Below, in pieces: positions 33,037 to 42,988 of a DNA stretch of 64,000 bases. A model generated the notes under the pieces. It did no database searches, was not told the DNA's origin, and was given only the letters and a program-made list of their open reading frames with translations. This stretch comes from Impatiens glandulifera. Lineage: Eukaryota; Streptophyta; Magnoliopsida; Ericales; Balsaminaceae. Positions within the stretch are counted from its first letter, which is position 1, and each line of letters starts with the position of its first letter. The DNA lies in contig NC_061867.1 of assembly GCF_907164915.1 (NCBI RefSeq), positions 26,078,308 through 26,142,307 on the forward strand. The letters are read 5' to 3'. The position numbers and the translations under genes were made by a program.

Positions 33037-34427
33037 CTGTGGCATAAAAGGTTGAACCACTTAAACCTGAAAACCTTAAACTATATCCGCGGTAAAAAGC
33101 TAGTTGAAGGAATTCCTGATATAGTATTCAATAAGGATAAGGTCTGTCAGCATGTCAAATGGGTAAAAAAACTAAGTCAACCTTTAAGAGTAAAGGACAC
33201 ATTCAATCTAACCGTTGCTTAGATCTTCTTCACATGGACCTATTTAGACCGATTAGGGTCATCAGCCTAGGAGGTATGCTTTATACTATGGTAGTTGTTG
33301 ATGATTATTCTAGGTATACATGGGTAATATTCTTGGCATACAAACGTGAAACCGCATCAAATTTAATTACATTGCTTAAACGTTTACAAAATGAAAAATC
33401 AACACGCATCAATAACATTAGGAGTGATAGAGGAACCGAATTTACAAATAGTACATTAAATGCATTTCTTGATGAATCCGGTATTAGACACGAGTTGTCT
33501 AGTGCTAGGACTCCTCAACAGAACGGCCTGGCCGAGAGAAGAAACCGAACTCTCAAGGAAGCCGCAAGGTCCATGATAGCCGATTCGGGTATTGCCTAGA
33601 AATTCTGGGCTGAGGCTATCAATACTGCATGTCACACACAAAACCGGTCTCTGATTAACAAGTTCCACAACAAAACACCGTATGAAGTATACTTTGATAG
33701 GATTCTTAACCTTAAGTATCTTAAAATTTTCGGTTGCAAATGTTATATTCACATAAATGACAAAACCTACCTATCTGCTTTTGATGCAAAATCTGATATT
33801 GGGATCATGTTAGGTTACTCAATAGTAAGTAAAGCTTATAGAGTGTACAATACTAGAACTTTAACCGTGGAGGAATCACTTCATGTCGTTTTCGATGAAT
33901 CGGTTGAAAGCAACACTACTTCATCCTTTGATTTACACAACAGATTGGAAAACAATAACATCCATTCTGATAGTGAAGATGAGATTCCGGTTTTTAGACG
34001 GTTTGTCCATGACCAAATGGGTAATGAAGAAACCCAGACGGATCAAGCTGTCACACGGCAGGAAGCTGACACCTCGGTTCAAACTGAGGAAATCGGTCGG
34101 TCTGACACTCCTGTTCAGCCTACCGATATGTCTAGCCTTGATCAAGTAAACGGTGATTTGGTATACGCTCCTGAACCGAATCTGAAAAGGAACACAAATC
34201 ATCATCCTGAGCTAATTATAGGTGATCCTTCAGAACCCGTTCGAACTAGGCGACAAATCCTGGAGGAATATTTCAATTCCGCTTTTATATCCCAGATTGA
34301 GCCGAAAAGAGTGGATGAAGCATTGTCAGATCCGGACTGGATCTTGGAAATGCAAGAAGAGTTAAACCAGTTTGAGAGTAACAAAGTCTGGTACCTAGTC
34401 CCAGACCGAAAGATCAACCGGTCATAG
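33037..34427 (+). pseudogene. Copia integrase
   Basis: LWHKRLNHLN and a degraded zinc region (about 33,040-33,160), then the catalytic core in an open frame 33,159-33,599: HMDLF, YTMVVVDDYSRYTWV, IRSDRGTEF and TPQQNGLAERRNRT provide the D, D and E of the active site. A TAG at 33,597 precedes FWAEAINTACHTQNR. The C-terminal part continues through PYEVYFDR, LKIFGCKCYI and LGYSIVSKAYRVYNTRT, then a long linker of about 170 residues leading to RT (34,427). Two frame changes. Would insert the cDNA; not functional here. Confidence 0.85.
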
Positions 34428-35805
34428 GAACAAGATGGGTATTTAGAATAAACTCAATGAAGACGGTTTGTTCACGAGGAACAAAGCCAGACTAGTGGCA
34501 CAAGGATACAAACAGGAAGAAGACATTGATTTTGAAGAATAATTTGCCCCTGTAGCTAGAATTGAAGCCATTAGAATTTTTCTGGCCTTTGCTGCTTTCA
34601 AAAATTTTAAAATTTTCAAATGGATGTCAAAAGTGCATTTTTGAATGGTGAACTACGTGAGGAAGTATATGTTGAACAACCACCCGGTTTTAAAAATGCT
34701 GACCTGCCTACTCATGTATACCGCTTAAACAAAGCAGTATACGGTTTAAATCAAGCTCTTGGAGCTTGGTATGATACACTAACCACATTTCTGTTAAAAC
34801 ATGATTTCACCATAGGTTCGGTGAATAAAACCCTATTTAAATTTGAGAAAAAAGAACACATTCTATTTGTTCAAATATATGTAGATGATATCATCTTCGG
34901 CTCAACCGATCATAAACTATGTGATAAATTCTCAACCTTGATGACTAACAAATTTGAAATGAGTATGATGGGAGAGTTAAGCTTCTTCCTAGGCCTTTAG
35001 GTTAAGCAACTCGAAGGAGGAACTTTCATAAGTCAACCCAAGTACACAAAGGATCTTCTAAAGAAATTTGGGATAGACACATGTTCCTCAGCCGCTACCC
35101 CAATGAGCTCATCGGTCAAATTGGACAAGGATGATGACGGTCAGGCAGTAGACCCGACAGCCTACCGAGGAATCATCGGTTCTCTTCTATACCTGACAGC
35201 AAGTAGACCGAATATACTATTTGTGGTCGGTGTGTGTGGAAGATTCCAGGTTAATCCAAAACAGTCTCACTACACAGCCGCAAAGCGAATCTTGAAATAC
35301 CTAAAGGGAATCCCTGAAGTCGGTCTGTGGTATCCAAAGGACTCATCTTTTAACCTCACAAGTTACTCAGATGCAGACTATGCAGGTTGTAAAGTTGACC
35401 GAAAAAGTACTAATGGAACATGCCAATTCCTAGGAATAGACATCGGTTGCCACGTCAACCGCAGAAGCTGAATATCTGGCAGCCGGAAGCTGCTGTTCAC
35501 AACTTCTATGGATCCAACAACATTTGAAGGATTTCGGTATCACAGCCGAAGAATCTCTGATATTCTGTGATAACACAAGTGCCAAAGCAATTACATACAA
35601 TCTGGTCCTACATTCTAGAACCAAGCACATCGACATAAGGCATCACTTCATCTGGGAACATGTCATGTTGAAGCATATCCGGCTGGAATACGTATCAACA
35701 GAACAACAAGTAGCCGATATCTTCACAAAATCTCTGCAGGAAGCTAAGTTTTCTCATTTCAGAAACATACTTGGTTTAACCGATATTAATCAGCTCATAT
35801 CTTAG
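34428..35805 (+). pseudogene. Copia reverse transcriptase and RNase H
   Basis: [65 protein letters not shown] and the catalytic [14 protein letters not shown] are all readable. Then comes SFFLGL followed by a TAG (34,998) where the family has Gln. RNase H follows: SRPNILF, YLKGIPEVGLWYP, YSDADYAGCKVDRKST, a frameshift near 35,455, TAEAEYLAAGSCC, DNTSAKAI, RTKHIDIRHHF and QVADIFTKSL, ending at TAG 35,803. All catalytic motifs survive but the frame is broken at least four times. Reverse transcription of the element RNA; inactive copy. Confidence 0.9.
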
Positions 35806-36251
35806 AAATGTCTAAAGGGAAAATCGGTTCGGACAGACAAAACCGGTAGTTCTTCCTAAATTGTCGGAATCCGAATTCACCAAGGTACCTATTGAAGAAC
35901 CGCTTTCTCTATCAGTTAGAGTAAACCGACCGGTTACTTAGTGTTTACACTAATCAACCGCATCAGAACGAATGACTGAAAACCAACCGGTTTGGAAATA
36001 ATGTACTCCGGATTATTTGGCTTCCGAACAAAAGTGGATTAATTATCTGTGTTTAGATTTATCTGTTCTGAAAAGATACCTTTTTAAAGCAAAATGGTCA
36101 TACCTCAAAAGACGTGTAGATATGATATATTTCACCGTCTAGGCCTATGACTCATATCCTAGGTTGTAGACATGCTTATTTCATGCAATATATTTTACCC
36201 TATGGTTAATAGACACCTACACACTGGATAATACTATCATCCCTCTACTAA
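35806..36251 (+). other. Spacer between pol and the accessory cassettes
   Basis: No open frame. Ends in a TATA-containing region upstream of the first accessory ORF. Contains dispersed AACCGG words like the rest of this element. Confidence 0.5.
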
Positions 36252-36258
36252 TATATAA
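36252..36258 (+). promoter_or_regulatory. TATA-like box before accessory ORF 1
   Basis: TATATAA 62 bp upstream of the ATG at 36,320, followed by a C/A-rich leader. A box sits at a comparable place before the other two accessory ORFs. Confidence 0.45.
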
Positions 36259-36319
36259 GTTAGGCAAACATCAGACACAATATTCACAAGTATCAACTTA
36301 TACTCTCACTAAGACAAAA

Positions 36320-37023
36320 ATGTCTCAGTTTCCAAACATTTTCCAAGTTGATTTCGACTCAGCTCAGAGTACAGAGCACTATGAAATCTTCAAAATGATT
36401 AAGTCACTTGAAGATACCGGTCTAAAATCCTTCCTAGATGACAAACATGTCATTTTCCCCAAAACCGTCATGAAGTTCTTTTATAACGCCAGGGTTTTCC
36501 GTGGTACCCCTCATTTCGACACCTCATTCAATCTAGGGTCGGAGGGACCGTGTTTGATTTTTCGGAGAGTGACTTCGCCAGATGCTTCGATCTTCCGAAG
36601 CAAGGGATCACTCATTTGAACGTCCCGGCCGGACTAAAAGCCGAAATTTCTTTAAGCTTTTCCCAGTCAAACCATCCGGTCAGTGACCACGGTGCTAGGT
36701 CATCATTGAGGGCTGAATACCAGCTACTCAATGATATCATCGGTCGTGGCATCCTAGGTAAGGATGCTACCAACACCTACTGTGCTACAACTTTCAATAT
36801 GATGACCGCTATCACAACAGATACACCGGTCAATTGGTCCAGGGTGTTATTCGATGTCCTGATCTGGATGATCAGTATTCGCCAAACCGGCCTTATCCCT
36901 CAGATCAGCTGCCTACTCATGGAACTTGGGGTCCCACTCTGTCCGGGTGAAGGACTGAATCAGGCCCAGGTCATAACCAAGGAAATAGCCGATTCATTCT
37001 ATGAGCGGTTCGAGAAGGCCTGA
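36320..37023 (+). pseudogene. Accessory ORF 1 (putative plant transposon protein domain), frameshifted
   Basis: Starts MSQFPNIFQVDFDS and runs about 73 codons in one frame (SLEDTGLKSFLDD, TVMKFFYNARV). It then continues in another frame from about 36,545: VFDFSESDFARCFDLP, EYQLLNDIIGRGIL, TTFNMMTAITTDTPVNWSRVLFDVLIWM, to TGA at 37,021. One frameshift near 36,540 explains both. Total length would be about 234 residues, the same as accessory ORF 2 (239) and the N-terminal domain of ORF 3 (226), and the motifs align (xLPxxG, NWSxVxF). The layout resembles the 'putative plant transposon protein' family (PF20167, named from memory). Function unknown. Confidence 0.75.
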
Positions 37024-37396
37024 AAAGAAAGAACCGACACCTCAACTCCTCCGGAAATTAAGTCATTCCTTCCTACAATCGGTCATTTTGCTGTACGAAC
37101 CAGTTGTATCGCTATGATCATTTCGGTTTAGTCTATGTTCTTTTCGGCTTTAACTATGTCTCTTTCGGTTTCGTGTACTTCTCCTTCATTAATGAAAAGT
37201 AACTTTCAATTTCCAACTACATGGGAAATTACACAAACTTAGTTACTTTTTAACTAGATTCTCCACCTCGAGCTCCGCAACCAGTCAAAAGTAACCCCTT
37301 CCCAAGGAGTTTTGGAAACATAAATATTCCCATAATAAATAAGACAAAACTGAATTTCAGCATTAAATGCCCCTATTTTTTCTCCAATCTCAAATC
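37024..37396 (+). other. Intercassette region 1
   Basis: No open frame. Includes pyrimidine-rich repeats of TTTCGGTTT near 37,125-37,170 and the leader of the next cassette. Confidence 0.45.
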
Positions 37397-37404
37397 TATA
37401 TAAG
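37397..37404 (+). promoter_or_regulatory. TATA box before accessory ORF 2
   Basis: TATATAAG in CTATATAAGGGACCC, about 65 bp upstream of the ORF and followed by a C/T-rich leader. The context is similar to CTATAAATAGGGTCC before ORF 3. Confidence 0.55.
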
Positions 37405-37468
37405 GGACCCCATCTTATCAATTCAACATACCTCCAAACAAATCAGAATCCCTTAAACTTTCTCTCTC

Positions 37469-38188
37469 TTGACAAACTTTGAAAGAATTCCAAACCGCAC
37501 ACTAAGAAACTATCTATGCATCGACTTCAACTCCATCCTAACGATTGAGGATATTGAAGTAAAGGAAGTCCTCTTTAAATCCCTAATCGACACCGGCCTT
37601 CAGGATTTTCTCGAAGAAGCCGAACCCGTTTTCATTCCAGAAGTAATGGAATTCTTCAGAAATGCTATCATATCCGATGATGCCATTATCTCCATGGTGA
37701 AAAATCACCATTATGTTCTTCGCGACAGCGAATTCTCCCGGATGTTTAGACTGCCCACTGAAGGGTTCTCTGATTTCCCATCCCGGGTGGGCAGTGCAGC
37801 GGCTGACTATGCGCAATTTTTCTCCGGAACCGAAGTACCAGTGGAGAACCACTATTTGAAAACCCGCCTCGCCCATCACATCCAACTCCTTCACGAGATC
37901 GTCAACCGATCCATTATCTGTCAATCTCCAAATCAACATTATTCAACGAAACTCTTCGACATTATGACCTACATCATCAGCAACACCCCCATCAACTGGT
38001 CATCGGTCATCTTCAATAACCTGAAGACAATGGTCGAAACACAGAAAGATTTCGGGTATGCTCCTCACATTAGAAGGTTCCTTTGTACACACAATCAACA
38101 TCTTGGACCGGGTACCCAGGTGTGCTTCTCAAGTGTCCTCCACAAGGAAATGGTGGTGGATAGATTCAATAGAATGGTAGTTACATAA
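37469..38188 (+). CDS. Accessory ORF 2 (putative plant transposon protein domain), open frame
   Basis: Uninterrupted frame of about 239 codons ending at TAA 38,186, the only long intact frame in the element besides the coiled-coil part. Motifs: LFKSLIDTGLQDFLEEA, VMEFFRNA, DSEFSRMFRLPTEGFSDF, LLHEIVNRSIIC, KLFDIMTYIISNTPINWSSVIFNNLKTMV, TQVCFSSVLHKEMV. These align in order with ORF 1 and ORF 3. There is no ATG at the expected start: the codon at 37,469 is TTG, where ORF 1 and ORF 3 begin with ATG, so the start may be mutated. The next Met is far inside. No catalytic signature or membrane segment. Function unknown. Confidence 0.75.
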   Translation: MTNFERIPNRTLRNYLCIDFNSILTIEDIEVKEVLFKSLIDTGLQDFLEEAEPVFIPEVMEFFRNAIISDDAIISMVKNHHYVLRDSEFSRMFRLPTEGFSDFPSRVGSAAADYAQFFSGTEVPVENHYLKTRLAHHIQLLHEIVNRSIICQSPNQHYSTKLFDIMTYIISNTPINWSSVIFNNLKTMVETQKDFGYAPHIRRFLCTHNQHLGPGTQVCFSSVLHKEMVVDRFNRMVVT

Positions 38189-38250
38189 GTCTGTTCCTTT
38201 ATGTACTGTAAATCGATTTTGTATCGGTATCTTCTATGTCATTCTTTTTT

Positions 38251-38256
38251 AATAAA
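38251..38256 (+). terminator. Polyadenylation-type signal after accessory ORF 2
   Basis: AATAAA, 63 bp after the ORF 2 stop, in TTTTTTAATAAAATGATC. It suits a plant near-upstream element and suggests ORF 2 was a complete transcription unit. Confidence 0.4.
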
Positions 38257-38615
38257 ATGATCACTTAAATCAATGTGCTCAAAATTTAGTAAAGTCCAAT
38301 ATTCGGGTCGGAATTGCGAAATTAAAAAAAAATGGTCTAAAAGTTCAACCGGTTAAACATAATTCGAGTCATCTCCGGTTAAATAACCGTCTCGTAAATA
38401 GAACGGTTACATTACATACCCGCCTCTTCACTGGTTCAATAACCGCTTCATAATCGGTTACAAGAACAAACCGCTTCATCGCCGGTTGAATAACCACATC
38501 AAAAACCCGCTCAAAGTTTCCCGCCCATCACTTGCCGCCCAAAGCATTTTGGAGGGAAAATTCCCGCCCAATCCTGATGTGACGGTTCGCGGCGGTTGAA
38601 ATTCCAACCCGCGAC
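38257..38615 (+). other. Intercassette region 2
   Basis: No open frame. Many AACCGGTT/AACCGCTT words (about 38,345-38,510) form a loose tandem pattern. Leads to the ORF 3 promoter. Confidence 0.45.
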
Positions 38616-38623
38616 TATAAATA
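38616..38623 (+). promoter_or_regulatory. TATA box before accessory ORF 3
   Basis: TATAAATA in GACTATAAATAGGGTCC, about 110 bp upstream of the ATG at 38,734 with a C/T-rich leader between. A textbook plant core promoter context. Confidence 0.6.
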
Positions 38624-38733
38624 GGGTCCTTAGCCATTTTACTTTATTCTCACGCGAAACGGCTTTCTCTTTTTAGCTCTCAAATCTTTCGAAAACTCTG
38701 AATCCTTCGATATCTTACTCTCTTCAACCTACA

Positions 38734-39411
38734 ATGGGCCGTGAATCTGTGCGCTTCACCCACATCATCCAGGTCGACTTTGATGATGTTCGAGCAAATA
38801 GTTCGGCGGATGAAAAACGTGTGTTAACCTAGATCCCCGAGTCTAGTCTCGAACATTTCTTGAACGGGCCGTTCGTTTTATATCAAGAGGCGGTTACCGA
38901 GTTCTTTCAATCCTCCGTTCTCACCGAAGGGACGATAACTGCAACTATAGGCGGAAAACCGTTCAACCTCACCATGGAGTCGGTTGCTGAGGTCCTTCAT
39001 CTACCAACCGAGGGGAGTGACTTCTTAGTGTTTATAGACGAAGAAGCATTCCAAGCGGTTTGCCGGAATATTTCGGATACTGAGGTGCCAATAGCGGTAT
39101 CCGGTAAGAAAACATCACTCAAGCCGGAACTCAGACCGCTATGTGAAATCCTATCTAAGTCGGTTCAGGCACGGAGAGGCAACTATGATAGCCTCACCTG
39201 AATGAAGATTGATATGATTGCCGGTTTAATCAACGACACCAAAATTAACTGGGCGAAGGTAATATTTTCCAACTTATGTGAGATGGTAGATCCGTCATCC
39301 AAACGGTCATGGGGATACGCCGTCCCACTAAGCAAGCTGATGCGTCATTTCAACGCTAACACCGGCCCCAGTGTTTTTCTTCCGCCTAGCAAAGTTATAA
39401 AATCCCATTAA
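38734..39411 (+). pseudogene. Accessory ORF 3, N-terminal domain (putative plant transposon protein)
   Basis: Begins MGRESVRFTHIIQVDFDDV, parallel to the start of ORF 1. Continues SSLEHFLNGPFVLYQEAVTEFFQSSV, FNLTMESVAEVLHLPTEGSDF, LKPELRPLCEILSKSV, MIAGLINDTKINWAKVIFSNLCEMV, RSWGYAVPLSKLMRHFN and ends at 39,409-39,411 (TAA). Two in-frame stops (TAG about 38,830, TGA 39,199) break it. The stop at 39,409 overlaps an ATG (TAATG) that opens the next frame, so this domain was probably fused to the coiled-coil part by a frame that is now shifted. Confidence 0.75.
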
Positions 39412-39856
39412 TGTTTAAACCGGAGGACAAACAAGGCAAAAAGAAGGCCTCCGGTTCTACAAGCGGCCGAAAAAAGAGACAAGCTAGAAAGAAAACGGCT
39501 CCGGTCAAAGAAAAATTCGGCATCCGGATAAGCAACCAACCGGATCGGCTAATCCGCAGTCCGACACCCTCAACACTGAAAATTCGGCATCCAGCTCGGG
39601 CCGAACCGCTTCACAACACACCGGAGAAAATCGGACTAGCAAAGGAAAAGAGCCGGTAGTCGAGGAACAATCGGCAAGAACTGACGATGAAGAAACCGGT
39701 CCGACTGGGAAAACGAATACCTCGGACGAACACAACCGGCAAACGGGCGAGGACCTCGTCAACCAAATCATGGAAGAAATTCATGAGAAGGCTCACGCGT
39801 AAACCGACGTCTACTATCACTAGGCCCTGAACCGGCAAGAAATATTCTACAACAAC
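39411..39856 (+). pseudogene. Accessory ORF 3, basic linker
   Basis: A K/R-rich frame opens at ATG 39,411 (KKASGSTSGRKKRQARKK, a nuclear-localisation-like cluster) and ends at 39,659. The sequence then stays readable in the downstream frame (VVEEQSARTDDEETGP, EDLVNQIMEEIHEKAHA) with two stops up to 39,857. Together with the neighbours it looks like one ancestral protein with a frameshift near 39,655. Confidence 0.55.
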
Positions 39857-41380
39857 ATGCTACCAGACCTCCCTGCTGACCGGAAATTCGAGAAGCGGGT
39901 TGAGATGGAAGCGGAAGTCATCAACCACACAAAGTCTCAGAGCATCCTGACCGCCCTCCGACGAAGTAGGATGATCGAACCGCATGCTCGATTACTAGGG
40001 CTCACCGAACACATCCAGCGTCTTCAAGGAAAGCATATCCCAGGGACATCGGATTCTCAACTTGAACTCTTGGTGTTGGACATGCTAGTAGTCAAAGAAC
40101 GGGAACTGACCGAGGAGATGGCTCGGTTGGAATCTGAACCCGAACATCATGAGGCGTCACACTTCTCCAGGTCTCCCCCTGAGGATGAAGGCGGTCTGAA
40201 TCCGGCCGAAGACGAGCGCGTCTCTTCTCCAACGGAACAGGAAATAAACAACACTGAACTTAGGACGGGTACACCACCCACTGATCAACACATATCTCCT
40301 CGAACCGACAATGATTCGGTACCAGCTACAACAGAAGATAGGGTAAAGGACCTTATCGAGGATTTCGTCAATGCCGCGATTCGGCCGTGGTAAAAGAAGA
40401 TCAAAGAAACCGCGACTAAATCCATCGAGATGATAGAGTCTACAAATAAAGAGCTACAATTCGCGGTCGAACGGATCACATCAGTTGAGGACAATTACGG
40501 CATGACCGATCAGTTGTACAGTGGCTATACTGACAGAACTAAGGCATTGAAGGAGACAACTAAGAAGCTGGAGACAGACCTCGCTCTTACCAACCAAAAG
40601 GTCGGTATGACAGAACAAATCCAATTAACAACCGATCAAAGGTTGAATAAGATTGATGAGGATCTGGCTCAATCCGGTGTCCAGGCCGGCTCTACGCTTG
40701 AGAGAGTGGCAATGCTTGAAGAAAAGCATGCCAAGACCGAGGCCGAACTAAAGGCAGTCACCGAACAGGTGGCAGAGTTGATAACGGCAAAACTGGCAGC
40801 CGACAAAGCACTCGAGGAGGCAAATGAGCTCGCGGCCCAGAAGCTTCAGGATGCCTTGGACGAGCAAAACCGAATTCAAAAGGAAACAGCGGAGGAAGAT
40901 GCGAACCTGGTCGGACGTCTGCAGACATTAGAAAACATGGGACCGGTCATAGTGGTTCAGCAAAATGAAGATGCGGCTAGGCTAATCGGCCAACAGACAG
41001 CATACAATGAGTTCGCGGAGGCTCATCAGAGGTCCAAAGCGGTTGCTTCCCCATCCGGTCCGATTACAAGAAAGAGAAAGAATTCTTCCAAGAGGGCGGA
41101 AATTTCAAAGCTACTGGACGGAGTTACTGAAACGGTTGTCAACCCTCCAAGCAACCCGATTTCACATGAAGATGAAGATCTTGAGGGAGAAGACATACCT
41201 CGAAACAAAAGACCGCGAGGTCTTGACGTAGCTCCAATCAGATCGTTTGCTCCACCGGCTTCCCCTTTCACCGGCACTTCAGGCGGTCAAGGATCCTCCT
41301 CCAGGCCTGTTTCAGCGGTCAAGGGAAAGGCAACTGATGAAATGTTGGACAAATTCTTGCCGCACAGGAGGAAGAAATAG
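39857..41380 (+). pseudogene. Accessory ORF 3, coiled-coil region (one in-frame stop)
   Basis: A single frame runs from about 39,857 to TAG 41,378, interrupted only by TAA at 40,391; the 316-codon part after it (from 40,430) is open. Heptad-rich segments (ELTEEMARLESE, ALKETTKKLETDLALTNQ, LERVAMLEEKHAKTEAELKAVTEQVAELI, ALEEANELAAQKLQDALDEQ) predict long coiled coils. A basic cluster ITRKRKNSSKR, an acidic stretch DEDLEGED and a Ser/Pro/Gly-rich tail ending LPHRRKK follow. The tail matches the ORF at 364-1257. Coiled-coil env-position proteins are known from Sireviruses; the role is unresolved. No transmembrane segment is visible, so an envelope function is unlikely. Confidence 0.75.
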
Positions 41381-41769
41381 GGGCTTCCTTTACTTATATT
41401 TCCTATGTTTACTTCAGTTTAATTTTATATACATCAAGTATTTTTACATTAGTATGTTTTTATATATATATCAAGTATTTTTACCTTAGTATGTTTTTAT
41501 ATATATATCAAGTATTTTTGGAAACCGGCCTACATTTGCATTTTTACATAGTTTTGAATATTTTATTTAAAATAATCAAAAAAGGAGAAATTGATAAGAT
41601 AAAATTATAAAAATTTTCCAAAATTTTTCTCAAAACTTTTTCCAAAATTTTTCTCAAAATTTTTCGAAAAATTCTTCTAAGTCAGTTTCCAAAAATCCGG
41701 CCAAATAAACTTTTAAAAACAATCGGCCTACATTTGCATTCTTACATAGTTTTGAATATTTTAAATAAA
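41381..41769 (+). repeat. Element 3' UTR with duplicated PPT block
   Basis: A ~48-bp unit with AGTATGTTTTTATATATATATCAAG is repeated near 41,428-41,518. The block from CGGCCTACATTTGCAT to AATCAAAAAAGGAGAAATTGATAAGATAAAATTAT (from 41,526) is repeated 198 bp later and there forms the real PPT/LTR junction. The first copy is a decoy PPT plus LTR-start-like sequence. Confidence 0.75.
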
Positions 41770-41789
41770 ATAATCAAAAAGGGAGAAAT
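41770..41789 (+). promoter_or_regulatory. Polypurine tract
   Basis: AATCAAAAAGGGAGAAAT directly before the 3' LTR start TGTTAG; primes plus-strand DNA synthesis. Confidence 0.85.
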
Positions 41790-42983
41790 TGTTAGATAAA
41801 ATTATATCGGTTAAATAGAACTTAACAAAAACAAATTTCTGTGCAGGAACGGTTAAAGAACTCAACCGGTTAAGAAACTCAACCAGTCAACCAACCCAAC
41901 CGACTAAAAACCTGACAGATCAGAAAGACAAGACCGGTCAGATAAGAAGGCCAAAAACGTTGGACATTCGTTCAATCTGAAGTTATGGAAAAACCGGAAG
42001 TCATCCGGTTAACCCACCCAACCGACAGGTGCAGATAGATACTTTGAGTATCTGTTGAGGATGATACCGAAGGGACAGACTTTAGTATTGCCATATTCAT
42101 ACAAGTCTGAAGACAATCTATAGGCTGCAGAAGATCGTCCGACAAGATCTTTCCACTCCGGGATAAATCAGAGGCGCAATCCTCTAGGTTCAGGCAACTG
42201 TCCAACTAACAGTTGCCATATTGAGTAAAAGACAAACCTAGCCGGTTTGACCTATACGCTGGAAGCCTAGACCGTCAGGTCTGAATCACTGAACCTCTGC
42301 TCAACCAATCAGATTCAAGGAAATGAAATGTGACCGTTGGCAAATTTCACCTATAAAAGAAGGAGCTAAAAAGGAGTAAATGCAGTTAAAAAAAGAGTTT
42401 TCAACAACCAAAGTTCTGATTTTACGGTTATCAGCTCTACCAACTACAAGCTCTAAGAATCATTAATTGCAAGTTTATCTCTCTACAAAATTTAGAGCTC
42501 AAGTGTTTATTTGAAGTGAGATTACAATTTCGGTTAAAATTGTACGAGTGTTATCGAGCAGAAAATAAGTCTCGATCGGATTGTGTTTGTGTATTCCTTA
42601 GTGAATATCCTTCTCGCGGTTTCGAGAGGAAGGGGTGACGTAGGAGTTTATCTCCGAATATCCATAAAATTTATGCCTTGTTATTTACTTTCTGCCGGCT
42701 TTGTACTCTAACCGATTCTATCTAACTGGACTCCCTAAATCCCAAACCGACCCACCATACTCCAAACCGATCTTATCTAAATTCGGTTCTGTCCATCCAG
42801 TGTGTGTTCTGCTTAAACATGAAACAAACCACTTCCGCACTTGAACTTGGTTCAAGGGTTTGTGACAGTTTGTGTAGTATTGAAACCCCAGTGTTAATCT
42901 CTAACCGGATTAAACATCAACCATTGAGTGAAGGCGCTTACCGGCCAGACCACGATCCCCCAACCGCGACCTAGATACTAACA
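41790..42983 (+). mobile_element. 3' LTR of the 13.4-kb copia element
   Basis: TGTTAGATAAAA to GATACTAACA, collinear with the 5' LTR over its full length. TATA box at 42,352-42,358. Ends at the GAATT duplication. Confidence 0.9.
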
Positions 42984-42988
42984 GAATT
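42984..42988. repeat. Target-site duplication GAATT, right copy
   Basis: Identical to 29,579-29,583. Confidence 0.9.

Larger units (their letters stand above)
29584..42983 (+). mobile_element. Complete 13.4-kb Sirevirus-like Ty1/copia element with three accessory gene cassettes
   Basis: Bounded by two LTRs of 1,192 and 1,194 bp, both TGTTAG...CTAACA, and by a perfect GAATT duplication of CACTA sequence. Order: 5' LTR, PBS, gag, protease, integrase, RT, RNase H, then about 6 kb with three related accessory ORFs and a coiled-coil region, PPT, 3' LTR. By eye the LTRs differ at some 50 positions (about 95% identical), and pol has many stops and frameshifts, so the insertion is not recent. The protease-integrase-RT-RNase H order defines copia. 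The Met-t[16 protein letters not shown] motif and extra ORFs after pol point to the Sirevirus group. Confidence 0.9.

Noticed and set aside
33883..34149. Second plus-strand ORF within the integrase-RT linker
   Set aside because: Alternate-frame shadow of the pol linker at 33,807-34,427.
36320..38188. Accessory ORFs as viral envelope proteins
   Set aside because: No signal peptide or transmembrane segment visible; env-like refers only to position.
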